Positions 11,156 to 23,500 of a stretch of DNA of 64,000 bases are shown piece by piece. The stretch is from Amoebophrya sp. A120 (Eukaryota; Sar; Dinophyceae; Syndiniales; Amoebophryaceae). The notes under the pieces were generated by a model. The model saw nothing but the letters and a program-made list of their open reading frames with translations. It did no database searches and had not been told where the DNA came from. The stretch is from positions 735,368 through 799,367 of the forward strand of contig CAJINV010000012.1 of assembly GCA_905178155.1 (NCBI GenBank), in the 5' to 3' direction. Every line of letters starts with the position of its first letter. Within the stretch, counting starts at the first letter, position 1. Made by a program: the position numbers and the translations under genes.

Positions 11156-12639
11156 CTAGCAACACGTCAAAAATCCTTCGTTTTCTGGACCTTGTGCAGC
11201 TTTTGCCTTTTTCATCCCGGCTACCTCGTCGTATGGAATTTCGCGCGCACTGAAGAGATGCTCCGCCGGAGCGGATGTTGTGGTCTCAGCGGAAGTTGTC
11301 GTCGCTTTATTTGCAGTGGTCGATGATCCACCAACAGACGTTGTCCTTTCTTTCGACGCCCGAGCAAATAGAGCTTCATCTTCTTCTTGTCCCGTCAGAG
11401 GACTCCCTCCATGTGCAGACGATGATGACCCGCCCCCCAATACGACCGGTCCTGGGACGGGCGTGGAAACCAACCCGGTAGTTGTTTTCGTTCCATTCAG
11501 CACACCACCCTTTTCTCCACACACCACGACCCGTTCTTGCCCGTTTGCGAAGGGACAGGCGACTCCGTTGTTTTCTGCAGGTACTTTGTGAATGTAAGTA
11601 CGCGCCTTCCTCGTTCCTTCCGGCTCGTTTTTGCACAATGCAATGGCCGTGACGTTCCATTCTCCAATGCAATCTCGCGGGCAAGTGATTTCGTTGTTTA
11701 ACTCCGGCTGGTTGTGTGCGAAATCACAATCCTTTCCCCCGTTCAATTTTTCCTGGGACACGACAAAATGCCGCGACAAGCGCTCCCCGTGACCGGTGCA
11801 TTTCTGTTCTCGCAAATCTTCCACGGTTTCGTAGTCCCAACCGCCAATGCAATTGGTCGGGCAAATCGCAGTAACTTTTGTGTTGTTCGCCAAGTCCGGT
11901 TCCTCGCATTCCGCACCCCCGTTTCTGGCCTCGCGTGTAATCAAGTACGTCCGAACAACCTCCTCCCCGAGCCCGGCTGGGTCACACTTCGCTGCCAATA
12001 GTTCCGAATCTGTGCTTATTCCATTGTCCCATCCCGACATACAGTCGATCGGACAGGTGATTTCGTCTTCGGCGTCGTCGTCTTCCTCGCACACCGCGCC
12101 GTTATAGAGTGACGGATAAGTAATTCTGTATTTTCTCTTCAAAATCTCCCCGTTCCCCGTGCACTGCGATTCTAGTTCTCCTCTCGTTTGGCTCCATTCC
12201 CCCGAGCAGTTCCGCGGACAGAAGTCAAACTTCTTCTCGTTGTTCTTACAGTCATTTTCCCTTGCACACCAGTTTATTTGCCCGGGATGATCATCATCCT
12301 GGCACCCATTTCCCTCTACGCCGTCGAAGCCAGGCGCTGCATTTCGCGTGATTTTGTACGTGTGCGACACAATCTTCTCCCTCCAGGGGTCAACATTGCT
12401 ACTCCCCGGATCCTCGCAAGACTCACTCGTCTGCTCCCAATGCCCCCGACAGTCGGTTGGACAGGGCTGGTTCCTTTTCTCGTTGTGCTTGCAGTTCGTG
12501 GGGTCCTCACAAAGAGGGTTTTTACACTGTTTTCCCTTCGCGTGGTGCCCAGGACCGTCTCCGTCCCGCGCTCTGACCGTCATTTGGTATTTGTGTGTGG
12601 TCACTAGCTGTCCGTCACTTTTCCCGGCGCAATTGTAGG
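11156..12639 (-). CDS. CPxDC tandem-repeat protein T1, 5' partial
   Basis: The exon begins at an AATAAG acceptor near 12640 and runs 494 codons to the stop at 11156. It carries successive modules of about 50-75 residues with the pattern CPxDC-x-G-x-W ... C-x-G-x-G ... R-x-Y-x-I ... G-G-x-x-C. The spacing recalls thrombospondin type 1 repeats but with four cysteines per module rather than six. The last module (EWNVTAIALC...) is followed by a Ser/Thr/Gly-rich tail ending LTCC. Paralogs are T2 (14357-18388), P1 and P2. Probably a secreted adhesive protein; the ligand is unknown. Upstream exons, including any signal peptide, are not identified. Confidence 0.7.
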
Positions 12640-12992
12640 CTTATTGAAGTCTAGGGGGGGAGATCTTTATTGAAGTTTAGGTACAGAAAAATTTCTCGAC
12701 TTCATTCCGGGTACTACTGTGGGGTGGGCAAGCAAAAGGAACTATCGTGCCATTGCAATCTGGTATGCATAGGAAAGCAACCATGCGCGTATGAAGAAAA
12801 AACAAAAAGCAAAAGCTAAACTGTATGGAAAAGCACTAGCCCATCCTCGCCGTTCTGCTGTACGTGCGTGCTTGGTGCGCTCTCGTGCAGCGAACAGTTG
12901 GCAAAAGAGAAGGTAAAAAGAAGTTGCAAAATGTAGCCACTTCTAAATGCACCTGACAGAACGACTTGTACTTGTAGGCTACAAGACCAAAT

Positions 12993-13458
12993 TTAAAAAT
13001 GTGGATCAAGATCAACAAGTAGATGTTTTGCTATTTCGCGTTTTTTTTTATATGCGTTTTTCATCTCAACAACATGCCACCGTCGGCGGAGGCTCGAAGT
13101 CAAGATGCTCGATTATGGCATTCTCAACTGTTACATTCTCAACTGTTACATGGGTTTGTGATGCAAGAATTGCAAAAGTGAAAGGGGAGAGGTTGCACGT
13201 CTAGCATTACAAGTTTTGCACAGATTTAGGTGCTGTTTAGCCCTTCGCAAATTTGTCATGCGAAGCAGCTTTCCAGTGTGAATCTTGATGGTAGTTCTGC
13301 ATGACAAATTCATGGAACAGTTGAGAATGTAACAGTTGAGAGCGCCATATCGATGGGTCGCACTCTTCCCACGGTTTGCGAGGCAGGAAGGTATGCACTG
13401 CAAAAGCCACGTCGTCTCTGGTGCGGTCTTCGTGCCACAAATCATATGAAGATTTCAT
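12993..13458 (-). CDS. Small hypothetical protein split by a family-F introner
   Basis: The ATG at 13458 opens a frame that meets a family-F element. Removing the element and one TCGAT copy joins 109 + 116 nt into 75 codons (MKSSYDLWHEDRTRDD ... LLVDLDPHF). The frame is preserved only after removal. The product is charged, with no signal peptide or known domain. It could be an isolated small gene or 5' exons of T1, which lies 350 bp downstream on the same strand; the AT-rich DNA between shows no clear donor. Confidence 0.35.
13114..13349. mobile_element. Introner, family F
   Basis: 236 bp bounded by TCGAT on both sides. Terminal inverted repeats contain TCTCAACTGTTACATTCTC, itself a near tandem duplication. 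The interior carries TTTGTGATGC and GCATGACAAA motifs shared by all families. Confidence 0.75.
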
Positions 13459-14356
13459 GCATCATCCTCGATATATGATGAGCATGTGATGCAACTACGT
13501 CTTCATCCCTATATACTGCTTCCTACTCACAACATAGGATCCCGCGGGATCAATGAGTTCGACATGTTGTATGATACTGCTGCACCTCCAATTATGCCGC
13601 GTCTTCTTTGATTTGATTTTGATGGATGCGAGAAGAAGAATGTCAAGTAAGATGAGCGTAATATATATTTTGTCAAACTAAAAAGGAGCATACGAAGCAG
13701 ACGAAGTAGGCCACAGAGAGGGCGGTGCTTTTGCAAAGCCTAGTAATAGTTTGCGGGAAATCCCACTCCCATGATTCCCAGTGGGAGCCGTCGCATCGTG
13801 GTCCACGCCGCAGATAATCTTGCCTGTTTTGGATTTTTAGACTCGTTCTACTTCTTCACAAGAGAGGACTCTGAAGACGAGCATCGTGTTTAATCTTTTT
13901 TCATCGACGTCGTGTGGTGTTTATTTCGCCAAAACAACTTGTTCTCCCCCGTGTTTAGGATAGAAGTACGTCATCTACAATTGCTGAGGAAACCAGTTGA
14001 GCAGTGAATGCTCTAGTACAACTACCGTGGTGCCTACCAACTACTATGAGGACTACCGCACCATGCTGTAGCAGTTGCGCGAGGACGGGCTCGGGCTATC
14101 GCTATGCATTGTGCCAGAAAAAATGAACTACTGGCAAAAACTCTCACAGCAAATACTTTCTGCACAATGACTAGCTTCCACAGAATCATAACTTTTGCGG
14201 CGCATAGTGCTAGCATTGTGTTGAGTAGGGCGGTCACGCTATGTAGTCTAGGTGGAGGAGCAGGAAATTAAGTCTGCTTATCAATGGCAACGCCTGGCTT
14301 TCGCTATGTTCTATGATCAATCTCATGGTATTGCTATGGCATAATATGCTTAATAT
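13459..14356. other. Intergenic
   Basis: No supported gene, RNA gene or bounded element in this stretch. Confidence 0.4.
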
Positions 14357-17300
14357 CTAAAAAGAAGTATTGTTGCAAATTAAATTTGCAATACCTTCAG
14401 TGTTGTTAGCATTCAGACACTCCTCGCCCCCGTTTGCAGCGGCCCGCTCTTGTACGTAAACTCGGGCCTTTTCCACCCCCTTTGTTCGTATCCAGTGCAA
14501 AAGTGTCGCAATAGTACGTAACACTAGGAAATGAAATTGCAATTGGCAAATTTTAATCAGAAGGACTAGTCTGTCATCTCTCATGCGGATTGTTCCGGTA
14601 ATGTAACACAACACGCGAGTGGTCATGCAGGATTTGGATTGCAGTTACAGTACGAGTGCGACTTCTTTGCGCCTGATAATATTCTCCCCGGCGCACAAAT
14701 CCGCCACGGTGACGTTCCAGTTCCCCTTGCAGTCCGTCGGACAAGTGACAATGAAAGAGCTGCCAATAGCGTTTTCTTTCTGTCCGTCTTCGAACGGACA
14801 CGGCTTAGCACCGTCACCGATGGCACGTTGCGATTGAACGTAGGTGCGTGAAAGAGTTTCCCCGTTGCCCGTGCAGGCGTTTGCCTTCAAATCCTGGAGG
14901 CTGTCATAGTCCCACTTCCCCACGCAATCCACTGGGCAATAAGCGAACACGCGCGTGTTGTTTTTTGCGGGCGGTCGCGTGGTGTTGTTTGCTGCTTGTT
15001 CGCCAAGCTGCAACCCCGCGTCGCAGGGCGTTCCGCCATGTTTGGCCTCCCGGGAGATCGTGTAGGTGCGGAAGACTTCTTTCTGCAAGCCCTCCGCGTT
15101 CTTGGGGGTGCCGTCGCATTCGTTCGCCAACAGAGCGGTGAGGTTTTGGTAGTCCCAGCTACCGATGCAGTTTGTGGGACAGGTGATGGGGTCCTGTGCT
15201 CCGTGTTCCGCCTCACACTGTTTCCCGGCGTCACCCTGCGCTTCCCGGGTGATTGTGTAGGTTCGCGTGCGCGTCCCGCCGTCGCCGGTGCACTCGGATA
15301 GCAAATCCTCTTCCGTCTTGTCCCAGGTCCCGAGGCAGTTGCGGGAGAGACAGACCTTCTCCATCGTGTCCCCATGTTCCCGTGCGCACTCCCTGCCGAG
15401 AGTGCCGTCGGATCCCGCTCGCGCTTCGCGCGTGACATGGTAGGTTTTAAACGGCACTTTCGCCTGCCAATTTTCGTCGAGGCTGCACTCTTTCTTGTCT
15501 GCGCTGTCCCTCCACTCTCCCAGGCAGTGAGTCGGGCAAACGAGAGACTCTTCCGCGTTGTCGGCCGCTGGACAGTCTCTTCCGTTACGCGCCTTCTGTC
15601 GATCGATTTTGTACGTGAGCTTCAGCGTCTCGCCGTCGCCGCGGCATATACCCGTTGCCACCCACCGCCCGATGCAGTCAGTCGGACAATGTGTCGTGTA
15701 TTCTTCTCCATCTTGGAAATTGTGCGGATCTTGACATTGAAGACTCATGCAATTTTTTCCCGGAGATATAGTTCCGCCTTTCTTGTCCTTATGGATGTGT
15801 CAGGGTTGAAATCGACAAAGTTGAAATAACTTGCAATGCAAAAAATGGACGAAAGTTGTAACCCAGTTTCCAAGTGGCGCATGACAAATTTGAGTAGAAC
15901 CGAAATCCAGCCCGTCATGCAGTTTGGGTAAGGAAGACGCCTTGTGTCATGCTACTTTAGCAGCTCAGCTTCTACCCCTCAACAGGCTTACAATCTGCCT
16001 CACTTGCCTACTCTGCAAGACAGGCACATTGGGGGCTGCATTTTATGCATGACAAACTATTTCAACTTTGACGATTTCAATTCTGACACCCCCATAGTCC
16101 TTGGTGATTCGGTACGTCCTTGTGGCAATCCTCCTTCCATCGTTTACGCACTGCTCCACAGAAGACATCGTTTACGCACTGCTCCATGGAGATCGGGCTG
16201 CCGCCCTTTGTGAATTCAAAATGTCCAATTTGTAATGCGGGGAAGCGTTCTATTTTGGGAATGTTAACATTTGGGCACGTTCCGGAGCCGAGATGTCCGA
16301 TCTTGCGCAAAAAAGATGGCAATTTTTGACCAAATTTGCCGGTCAATGTTAACATTTGCCCAAAATCCTGCACTTCTGCACGAGAGTCTGGACTTTGCCC
16401 GAAATGTTAACATTTGCCTGAAAATCTGCATTTTTGCACGGGAATCTGCGATTTTGCTCGAGCGCCAATTTTTGGCCAAAAATAAGCAATTCGGCAAAAT
16501 CGCAGAATCTCGTGCGAAAATGCAGATTTTCGGGCAAATGTTAACATTTCCCCACGGGTCCAGATTCCCGTGCGGAAATGCAGAATTTTGGGCACATGTT
16601 AACATTTGCAAAAAAAAATCGGCTATTTTGACTCAAAAGAACTGCCTTTTTTGTCTTTCGCTGGGATCAACGGCGAAAGGCAAAAGCTGGACCACCTCTG
16701 GCCCCGGTCTGCCCTAGAGTCAAGAAGAGCAGCTGAAGACTGGGCTGCGAAGGCAGCATGATGATGATGGTGCACTATAACAGGGAGGAAATACGGGCAC
16801 ACTGCTCCAACGCCTCTAGCAGGGCCATTCCAGCCGCCACCTTGGCCGCCTTGTTTTCCAGTCTTCCCGCACCTCTGGCCGCCACCTCGGCCACCTCGGC
16901 CGCCTTGTTTTCCTTCACGTCCGCCGCGCCGGCAGCCCTTAGCCTAGCTAGCTCTCAGCAATAGCATAGAAATCTAGCTAGTTGGCCGTGGGTTCTATTT
17001 GGAGTAGCTAAAGTAGTGCACTACTTGGCATGAAAAACTAAAAAAAAAATCACACGAAAATATGCGAAAAAGTTGACTAGTGAAAATGTTAATGTTAACA
17101 TTTTTTTTTTGGATATCCTCCTTCCATCGTTTACGCACTGCTCCACAGAAGGTAAATGCGATTCGGTTCTTTCCCACTTCCCCTCGCAATTTTGCGGACA
17201 TGTGAACAGCCTTTCTCTCCCCCTAACCCTTAGGCAATCGATGCCGCCCACGCATCGATTGCCTCGAAAGCAGTGTACGTAGTATGTTTGCGTCTCTTCG

Positions 17301-18388
17301 TATTCGGGGCCTTGGCTTGCGCACTTCGCTGCCACCTCCCGGGTTGACGGCTGCCAGTCCATCAAGTGCAAAAATGTCTGGGTCTGGAAATAAAGTGTAA
17401 TTAGACTTGTCATGCAGATTTTCCATGAGCCACGAGGTCTGGAATGCGGGACTTAGTATGACAGACTCTGCGAGGTGGTCTCTGCAATGCCTATCCTGCA
17501 TGAGAAACTCCCACCTTCCACCTTGGTCAGAAGTGGACAGCTTTTGGCACGGATGCAACACAGATTTTTGCATGCTTCAGATTTACGACGACAAGTTGCA
17601 ACCTTCCAGATCCAGACACTTTTGCAATTCATACAGTCACCGTGTAGGCAACCTTCCAAATGATCATCCCCGTAAGGTACGTAGACATACATGTTTTTCT
17701 GGACCAGAGATGACGCTCCTGACGGGGTCGCCACGTGAACGTCGCGGCCGCCGCGGGACGCTCTACTAATATCCTGTGCAAAAACTGTATTGCGCTCGTA
17801 GTAATTCGATTATTTCCATACTCTTCTCCAGGGAAAACGAAAAGCTGCATGCAACATGACAAATCGAAATCATAGATCTGATCGGTCTCTCTCATGATCT
17901 ACTCAGGTAGGTACTTAATGAATTACGACTACCAGCAAAAATCCAAATAATTTGAATTTCATCTGTAATTCATGATCGTGCTAAGCAAGGTCGTAAAATG
18001 CATATGCAATTCCAATTGATCATCGTCTTCATCATACACAATGCTCTTCTTGCACAGGATACGCTTTCTTCCCAGAAATCCAATCGCTCAGCCGCGGGCT
18101 TTTCCTCACGGTTTCGACTTCATTTGCTCTTTTCGCGGTGGCTTGACTTTGAAGATCATGATTTTTTACTTGACGAGGTTGTAGTTGTCTTCCTCGGGAC
18201 GGCCCGGTCTTGACCAGTCGAAGAGCGTTCGCGAAAAAATGCGAAGATTTGGAGAAATAATTCCTTTCCGGCGAGATCTCCCCGCTCATGAAAGCCGTTT
18301 CCAGGCATAGAAGAAAGGACACGGAATAAACGGTCCCACAGAAGTAGAGCGAGCTCATTTGAAAAAGATGTTGGAGTAGAGTACGCAT
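14357..18388 (-). CDS. CPxDC tandem-repeat protein T2, multi-exon
   Basis: Proposed exons in coding order: 18388 to about 18045 (signal-like segment SSLYFCGTVYSVSFLLCL near residues 12-29), about 17766-17634, 17354-17115, a short exon ending at 16097, 15784-14679, and 14483-14357. Joining across the family-A element gives HGDWQPST; across family B, ITKDKKGG; across family D, LCAGENIKGVEKARVY. That last join matches the same module in paralog P1. At least seven CPxDC modules are present and the protein ends ICNNTSF. Most likely secreted and adhesive. The first exon junction is uncertain, and the intron at 16128-17114 is unusual (see separate entries). Confidence 0.6.
14489..14678. mobile_element. 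Introner, family D, aged
   Basis: 190 bp with degenerate family-D ends (AGTGCAAAAGTGTCGC at left, GTACGAGTGCGACTTCTTTGC at right without its last base). Flanking 5-mers no longer match (GTTCG and ATATT), yet removal of the element plus 5 bp keeps the T2 frame. Confidence 0.55.
15790..16096. mobile_element. Introner, family B
   Basis: 307 bp between GTCCT duplications. Inverted ends TATGGATGTGTCAGGGTTG and the inverse of TATGGGGGTGTCAGAATTG, extending about 38 bp with mismatches. Confidence 0.85.
16128..17151. repeat. Direct 37-bp exon duplication bounding a T2 intron
   Basis: A perfect 37-bp copy of exon sequence (start ATCCTCCTTCC, end CCACAGAAG) lies at 16128-16164 and at 17115-17151, with a third 20-bp partial copy at 16167-16186. 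In the coding sense the upstream copy encodes SVEQCVNDGRRI. The intervening ~950 bp begins in the coding sense with TATCC and GTTAAC repeats like family E. Confidence 0.75.
16255..16620. repeat. Hairpin-rich repeat with six AATGTTAACATT-like palindromes nearby
   Basis: Copies of ATGTTAACATTT or close variants occur at about 16259, 16348, 16406, 16538, 16596 and 17089. Between them lie long imperfect inverted arms (about 16425-16457 against 16492-16523, around GCATTTTTGCACG and its inverse). The segment sits inside the T2 intron. Confidence 0.65.
17360..17633. mobile_element. Introner, family A
   Basis: 274 bp between CAGTC duplications; inverted ends around AAAAATGTCTGGGTCTGGAA. The first base is C instead of T. 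Confidence 0.85.
17770..17950. mobile_element. Possible degenerate family-D introner
   Basis: The left end (TATCCTGTGCAAAAACTG, CGCTCGTAGTAATTC) matches family D. The right end near GAATTACGACTACCAGC is only approximate and no duplication is visible. Confidence 0.35.
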
Positions 18389-19468
18389 TGTAAGGTAGGA
18401 ATTTTTTGATTTTGGAGTAGAGGGTCAGTTGTAGCAAGAACGGAAACACTTCCTAAATGTTTGTCAAGATAATGCTACCATTTTATCGCATATGGTCAGA
18501 AGTTGAAATGTCAGACGTAATTAAGTAATTATGCTGTGGATCGTGCTATGATCTCCATCCACCTGGAAAAAAGGATCAGATTTTGCATTTTGAAGATTCA
18601 GATTGTTGAATAAGACGAACGATAAGAAACCACACTTGCTGCCACGACCACGCGCTCTTTCATCAGATGCACGAAGAGTACGAGAAGATAAAGAAAAACG
18701 AAAAAGAAAGAACGACATCAGCAGGTCGTGTACGATAAAATAAGTCGGTGAACGGTAGAAGAAGTCCCTATTCTTACTTTTCTTCACCGCACGACGAGAC
18801 GAGGAGAAACAAAAAACTGCAATGACGAAGGCAATTTCGACGCCAGCTGAAATCATAAACACGTGCTCAACAGCGCACGAACGACGCATTGTGCACGATC
18901 GGAGAGGACATCGAGCACGACGGGCAGAGAAAAACATCAACATGTTCATCTTCCGAACGATTCATTTTCTTCCGTAAGAATAGATGAGAACACGAGCGCC
19001 ATGACCGCATCTGCTGCTGTTCAGCACACGTCGTTCAGACTTTTAAGTCGTCCTCGCCGATAAAAACCTAACTATAATTCGACCATGATGCTCATGTTGT
19101 TCAACTGCCTCCAGCCCGACAGGCTACTCAATCAACATGGGGATATTGGATGCGCGGCATCCGCTATAAAAAATGCTTTCGTTTTCTTGGGAAGATGCGC
19201 TAGAAAACGCTGCAGATGACTGTGAGGTAGAAGTAGAGAGACCAGAATACAGATTATCAAACTACCACTTCGCAGACAACAGAAGTCTTCAACGACGAGA
19301 AGAAGTTTTTTTTGTTCCATTGGAACAGCTCCAAATTGCTTATGTATGGTACAAAAGGCATGCAGAGTTGAGGACCAAGTCACATAGAATTAGAAGTACA
19401 ACTAAATTGATTGGCCTGCTCCTGGTGCTGAAAGGTAGAACTAAATCGAAACAAAAACAATTTCTATT
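18389..19468. other. Intergenic with one weak gene candidate
   Basis: Contains the candidate at 18521-18949 and a plus-strand frame at 19173-19499 that I do not support. Nothing else is visible. Confidence 0.35.
18521..18949 (-). CDS. Possible small membrane protein, 142 residues
   Basis: An ATG-initiated frame with a plausible transmembrane segment near residues 31-48 (FMISAGVEIAFVIAVFCF) followed by a basic stretch, and a second Phe-rich hydrophobic segment near 70-85. No family recognised. It is co-oriented with its neighbours, which favours it, but base composition is not distinctive. Confidence 0.3.
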   Translation of the reverse strand: MNMLMFFSARRARCPLRSCTMRRSCAVEHVFMISAGVEIAFVIAVFCFSSSRRAVKKSKNRDFFYRSPTYFIVHDLLMSFFLFRFSLSSRTLRASDERARGRGSKCGFLSFVLFNNLNLQNAKSDPFFQVDGDHSTIHSIIT

Positions 19469-19504
19469 TCATGTTCTAGTTTCCGAAACTAGAACATGAA
19501 ATAG
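19464..19504. repeat. 41-bp perfect palindrome
   Basis: Two 20-bp arms (CTATTTCATGTTCTAGTTTC and its exact inverse) around a single base. It overlaps the stop region of the gene ending at 19469 and could form a cruciform or an RNA hairpin at the 3' end. Confidence 0.8.
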
Positions 19505-20193
19505 AGCTACCACCGCTACGCACGACAACTTTTTGAGCTGCAGCTGTGTAAAAATCCCCTTAGCCCGCATGGTCCCACCACCAGTCGCTCGCGCGTGCAC
19601 CGTAGTCAGTGCACTTTCCCCACAAGGCGATGCTCCCCCATATGGATTGTAAAAGTGTCTGGGTCTGGAAGAATGCAAGATTTGTGATGCAGGTTTTCCA
19701 TGACCCATGAGGTCTGGAATGCGAGGCCCAGCATCACAGATTCTTGGGGGTCTCTATCATGCCTTTCCTGCATGAGAGACTCCCTCTCAACTTGTTCAAA
19801 AGCGGACAGCTTTTGGTACTCACGCAACACAGATTTTTGCATCATTCAGATTTAGCATGACAAGTTCTTCTAATCTTCCAGACCCAGACATTTTTACATT
19901 TCATACCCCAGTAGGTGCCGCAATTGTCCTCATTGCGCGGGGCCGACTGCCTCGCGCGGTTCTCGAGGTAAAAAGCCTCCACGGCATCGGACAATATCAC
20001 AGGAGAAAGTGCTAACGTTAACGGGTTTCACTTTCACAGATTGCAGTCATGCATCACAAATGTAGCCCAATACGCATGCTATGCATGACAAACTCTGACA
20101 CGTCTTGTGATGCATTTCTGCATCACAAATTCCGTTAACGTTAACACTTTTTCTTGTGATAGACAAGACCCAGTCCTCACGATAAGCCGTGTC
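19469..20193 (-). CDS. Hypothetical C-terminal exons spliced across two introners
   Basis: Exons 20193-20162, 19989-19906 and 19634-19469 total 282 nt (93 residues). After removal of the family-E and family-A elements the frame reads through REDWVLSDAVEAFYLE, QSAPRNEDNCGTYWGAS and a hydrophobic tail (SCVAVVALFHVLVS). The first exon begins after an ACGATAG acceptor. There is no start codon, so these are 3' exons: of an unidentified gene, or of the membrane protein just upstream if the stop at 20531 is bypassed by splicing. Family unknown. Confidence 0.5.
19640..19905. mobile_element. Introner, family A
   Basis: 266 bp between CCCCA duplications with the GTCTGGGTCTGGAAG inverted end. Confidence 0.88.
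19995..20161. mobile_element. Introner, family E
   Basis: 167 bp between GACAA duplications. Ends TATCACAGGAGAAAGTG and inverse, then the palindrome CGTTAACG on each side. Confidence 0.88.
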
Positions 20194-20530
20194 CTATCGT
20201 GTGGAAAAACGTCCCCACCCGAAAATCAAGATGGGGATCTCGCAACACAAGTCCAGAAGATATTTCCTCGGGAGTCAGAGTCACGCGTGTTGACAAGTTC
20301 CTCTCATCTCTATTGTAGTCCAGTTTAGGTTCTTTAGCAAGCACTGCCGCGTCACAAAGCCGTCTCTACTTTATCCTGTTTACAGCGTATACAAATTCAT
20401 CCAAGGCACGATTGGAAATGCAAATGCCTCGTCGTCTTCTCATGGCGATGCGCATTAGAATTCTTCCTGTATTAAAACCTCCTGCAAATTATCTGCGTGA
20501 CCACTCTGGGCAGAGGGACGTCGTTTTTCC

Positions 20531-23500
20531 TCAGGATATTGCCTCTGCGGGCACGTAGGGAACGGGCAACGGCTCGCGAAGCGTTTGGATCGCCCTAGCG
20601 ACCTATGCAATACAAATTTCCCGTACATGTACAAGATGCATCACAAATTTCACCAATTTGAAGCGTAAAACTTGTCATGCTAGACTAGGATCGAAACAAA
20701 TTTTTGTCATGAAGAGACCGCATGGGTACGTGTGCGGGAAATTTACTGTGGATACGACCGGAAGAAAGAACACGACGTAGATTGCAAGCACCTCACACAC
20801 AAAGCTCACTTTCGGGAGGAAGAGCTCCAGTTTCTTCGCTCGCGGCACGAGGACCTCGCTCGACTCCACGGTGTCGGTATGGGGATCTGATGTCTTCTTC
20901 CCCCGCCGCCCCAGAAAAAACTGGGTCAGGCAGAAAAGAAAAGCGAAGACCCAACCCAGCAGCACCAATAGCACGCGGACCGCGAGGAGGGGCCGCCAGG
21001 TGTGCTGTGTGACCCAGCGGTCCTTGGCACAACGGTCGTGCTCCCGCTGAAAATCTCTGGCCCCCTCCGGATGCGCGAAGCCGTAGGGGTCTTGGCTCCA
21101 GTCACGGCTTGGTCCAGACACGTCGTGGTTGTCAGCATCTGCTTGCTGGTGCCCGGCGTCTTCATCTTTGGGCTTCACCCACTCCGTGCCCGTCGCGTTC
21201 CACCCAAAAAGGCCGAACGCGTAGGAAGGCTGCACCTGCTCGCCGGCGAAAAGCTGAATGGTTTCAAACAGCAAAAGCAAACCCATTCCAAAAATGGCTG
21301 CGAGCCCGTGAATGGTGCGGAGCCTCTTCGTATGGATTGCAAAAATGTCTGGGTCTGGAATGTTGCCGGATTTGTCATGCATATTTTGCATGACCCAGGA
21401 TGTCTGTAATGCACGACCTAGCATCACAGGTTTTTAGACGGCTTCCTGATGCCTACTCTGTATGACAAATGCCCTCTCCGCGTAGCACAAACTAGACTCC
21501 TCTTGCTGGTCATGCATTACAGATTTTTTTAGAGTTCAAAGTTAGCATCACAAGTTCCAACCTTCCAGACCCAGACATTTTTGCATTTGATACTTCGCGT
21601 AAAAGCGCGAGTGCATCCCCAGCAGGCGTTTCACCAGCTCGTGGCGTTGCGAGGCAGCATATCACAGCGCACAACTCCCCCTCCCCCTCATTTGTCATGC
21701 AAAATACCAAATTCACTCTTTGCCCCTTGGGATTGTTAGCGTCACAGATTCTCGCGGCCTAGACACCACTGCAACCCTGTGAAAATTCGTCATGCAAAAG
21801 CTGCACTCTTGCAGGCTCTTCCATTGCTGTTCATGCAATACAAATCAGGGGGAGGGGGAGTTGTGCACCCTCATACAGCACTCAGCTTCTTGTTGCGTCC
21901 AGGAGTCGTGGAGCCTGCACTGGCGGTCGACTGCTTGTTCATCTGGGCGAGTTTTTGTTGTTCTTTCTCCACTTCGACGTCCTGCTTAGTGGCAGGAGCT
22001 GCAACAGCACCAACAGCCGCACGTGAAACTACACCAGGCGTACTGTTCGTTTTGGTCATGGTCTTGTTCGGCTCCTCGTCCAAAAGCTCGAGGTCCCCTT
22101 CTTGATTTTCCCGGATCAGCATCATGTTACTGATGCGGTTTTGCTTTCTCAAGCTCACCATCATCTCCTCTTCAGTCATCCCGTCCTGGTCCTCTTCGGC
22201 CAAATGATCACCAGCTGCGTCGTCCATGAAAAAGCTCAAGGAAGGGACTGCCGCCGTCAGAATCAAAAGCCACGCGGGCACAACCAGAAACGCCTATGAA
22301 CTGCAAAAGTATCGCACTCGTAGTAATTCATTGCTGTTATGCATAATCTCTTTCCAAAGGTAAATCAGCATTACAAATGTCATGTGTAATGCTGAGCTTA
22401 TTTGTAATGCGATTTATACTAGTACGATAGTTTTGCAATGCATAACACCACACGCAACGCGATTTCGGGGAAGGATTGCGACGTAACCGAGTCCAGGTCC
22501 AAGTCATCCCGCTCCTCCGAGCGCCAGAAGCACCTATGCATTGCAAATATGTCTTGTTCTGAGAGTTGTCATGCACGTTTTGCATGAGCCATGATGTTTG
22601 TGATGCCTGCCCTAGCATCACAGATTTTTTGAGGCCTTCTTGTTCTTGATGCCTATCCCTATTCCGCATGAGAAATGCCCTCTCCGCGTATCAAAAATTG
22701 CATTCCCTTCACGTTCACTGCTTACCCACTACAGATCTTTTTGGAATCGGACACAGCATCAGAAGTTGCATTCTTCCAGACCCAGACTACACATTTGCAT
22801 TGGATAGCACCACGCCGTGTGCAAAGTGAACGTGTAGCGGGACAGCAGGAGAGCCATGGCGTACATAATCAGGAAGGAGGTCCAGAGCAGCCCCTCGGCC
22901 GAGCTTTGCACCTGGGCCAGCGAACTCAGGGTGCCCTGCCGCATGAAGCCCCAGGGCAAAAAGAAGCAGTCCTCCACCACGACCCCCTCCACCAGCCGGT
23001 CCCCGCCTTCCGTCCGCCGGATGGCGTCCAGATCCTCTTGCGTGGGAAACTTGCGCGGGCGAAAAATCATTTTCACGGGAAGGAGAGTTCCCACCACAAT
23101 GCCCACGTACCCCACGCACAGAAAGACCAACGCAAACGTAAAGTCTTCGCGGAGTCCGCCGAGCGTCATCGCCAGATGTTGCTGCGTGGTCATCTCATTC
23201 AACGCGCCCGCCTGCACGATGCGGCGGAGCTGCTCTTCTTCACTTGTTCTGCTTGTTGCCCCTGTAGTTGCACGACCTTCTGGTGCATCAGGGGCTACAA
23301 CAACTTCGAGGAGAGAAAAATCTTCCACCGCACGAGGACCTTGATGATGTCCAACATGATCCTCCAGCTGCTCTTTATCGTGTTTTTTGTGCTCTCTGAC
23401 CGCCTGTAGCTCTTGGTGCAGCTGTTCCACATTCTGCTCGTGCGACCTTTTCTATCACAGGAACAAAAGGTGTTAACGTTAACGGAATTTGTGATGCAGT

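Noticed and set aside
22675-23409. 244-codon plus-strand frame
   Set aside because: It spans introner and exon sequence of the membrane-protein gene in antisense.
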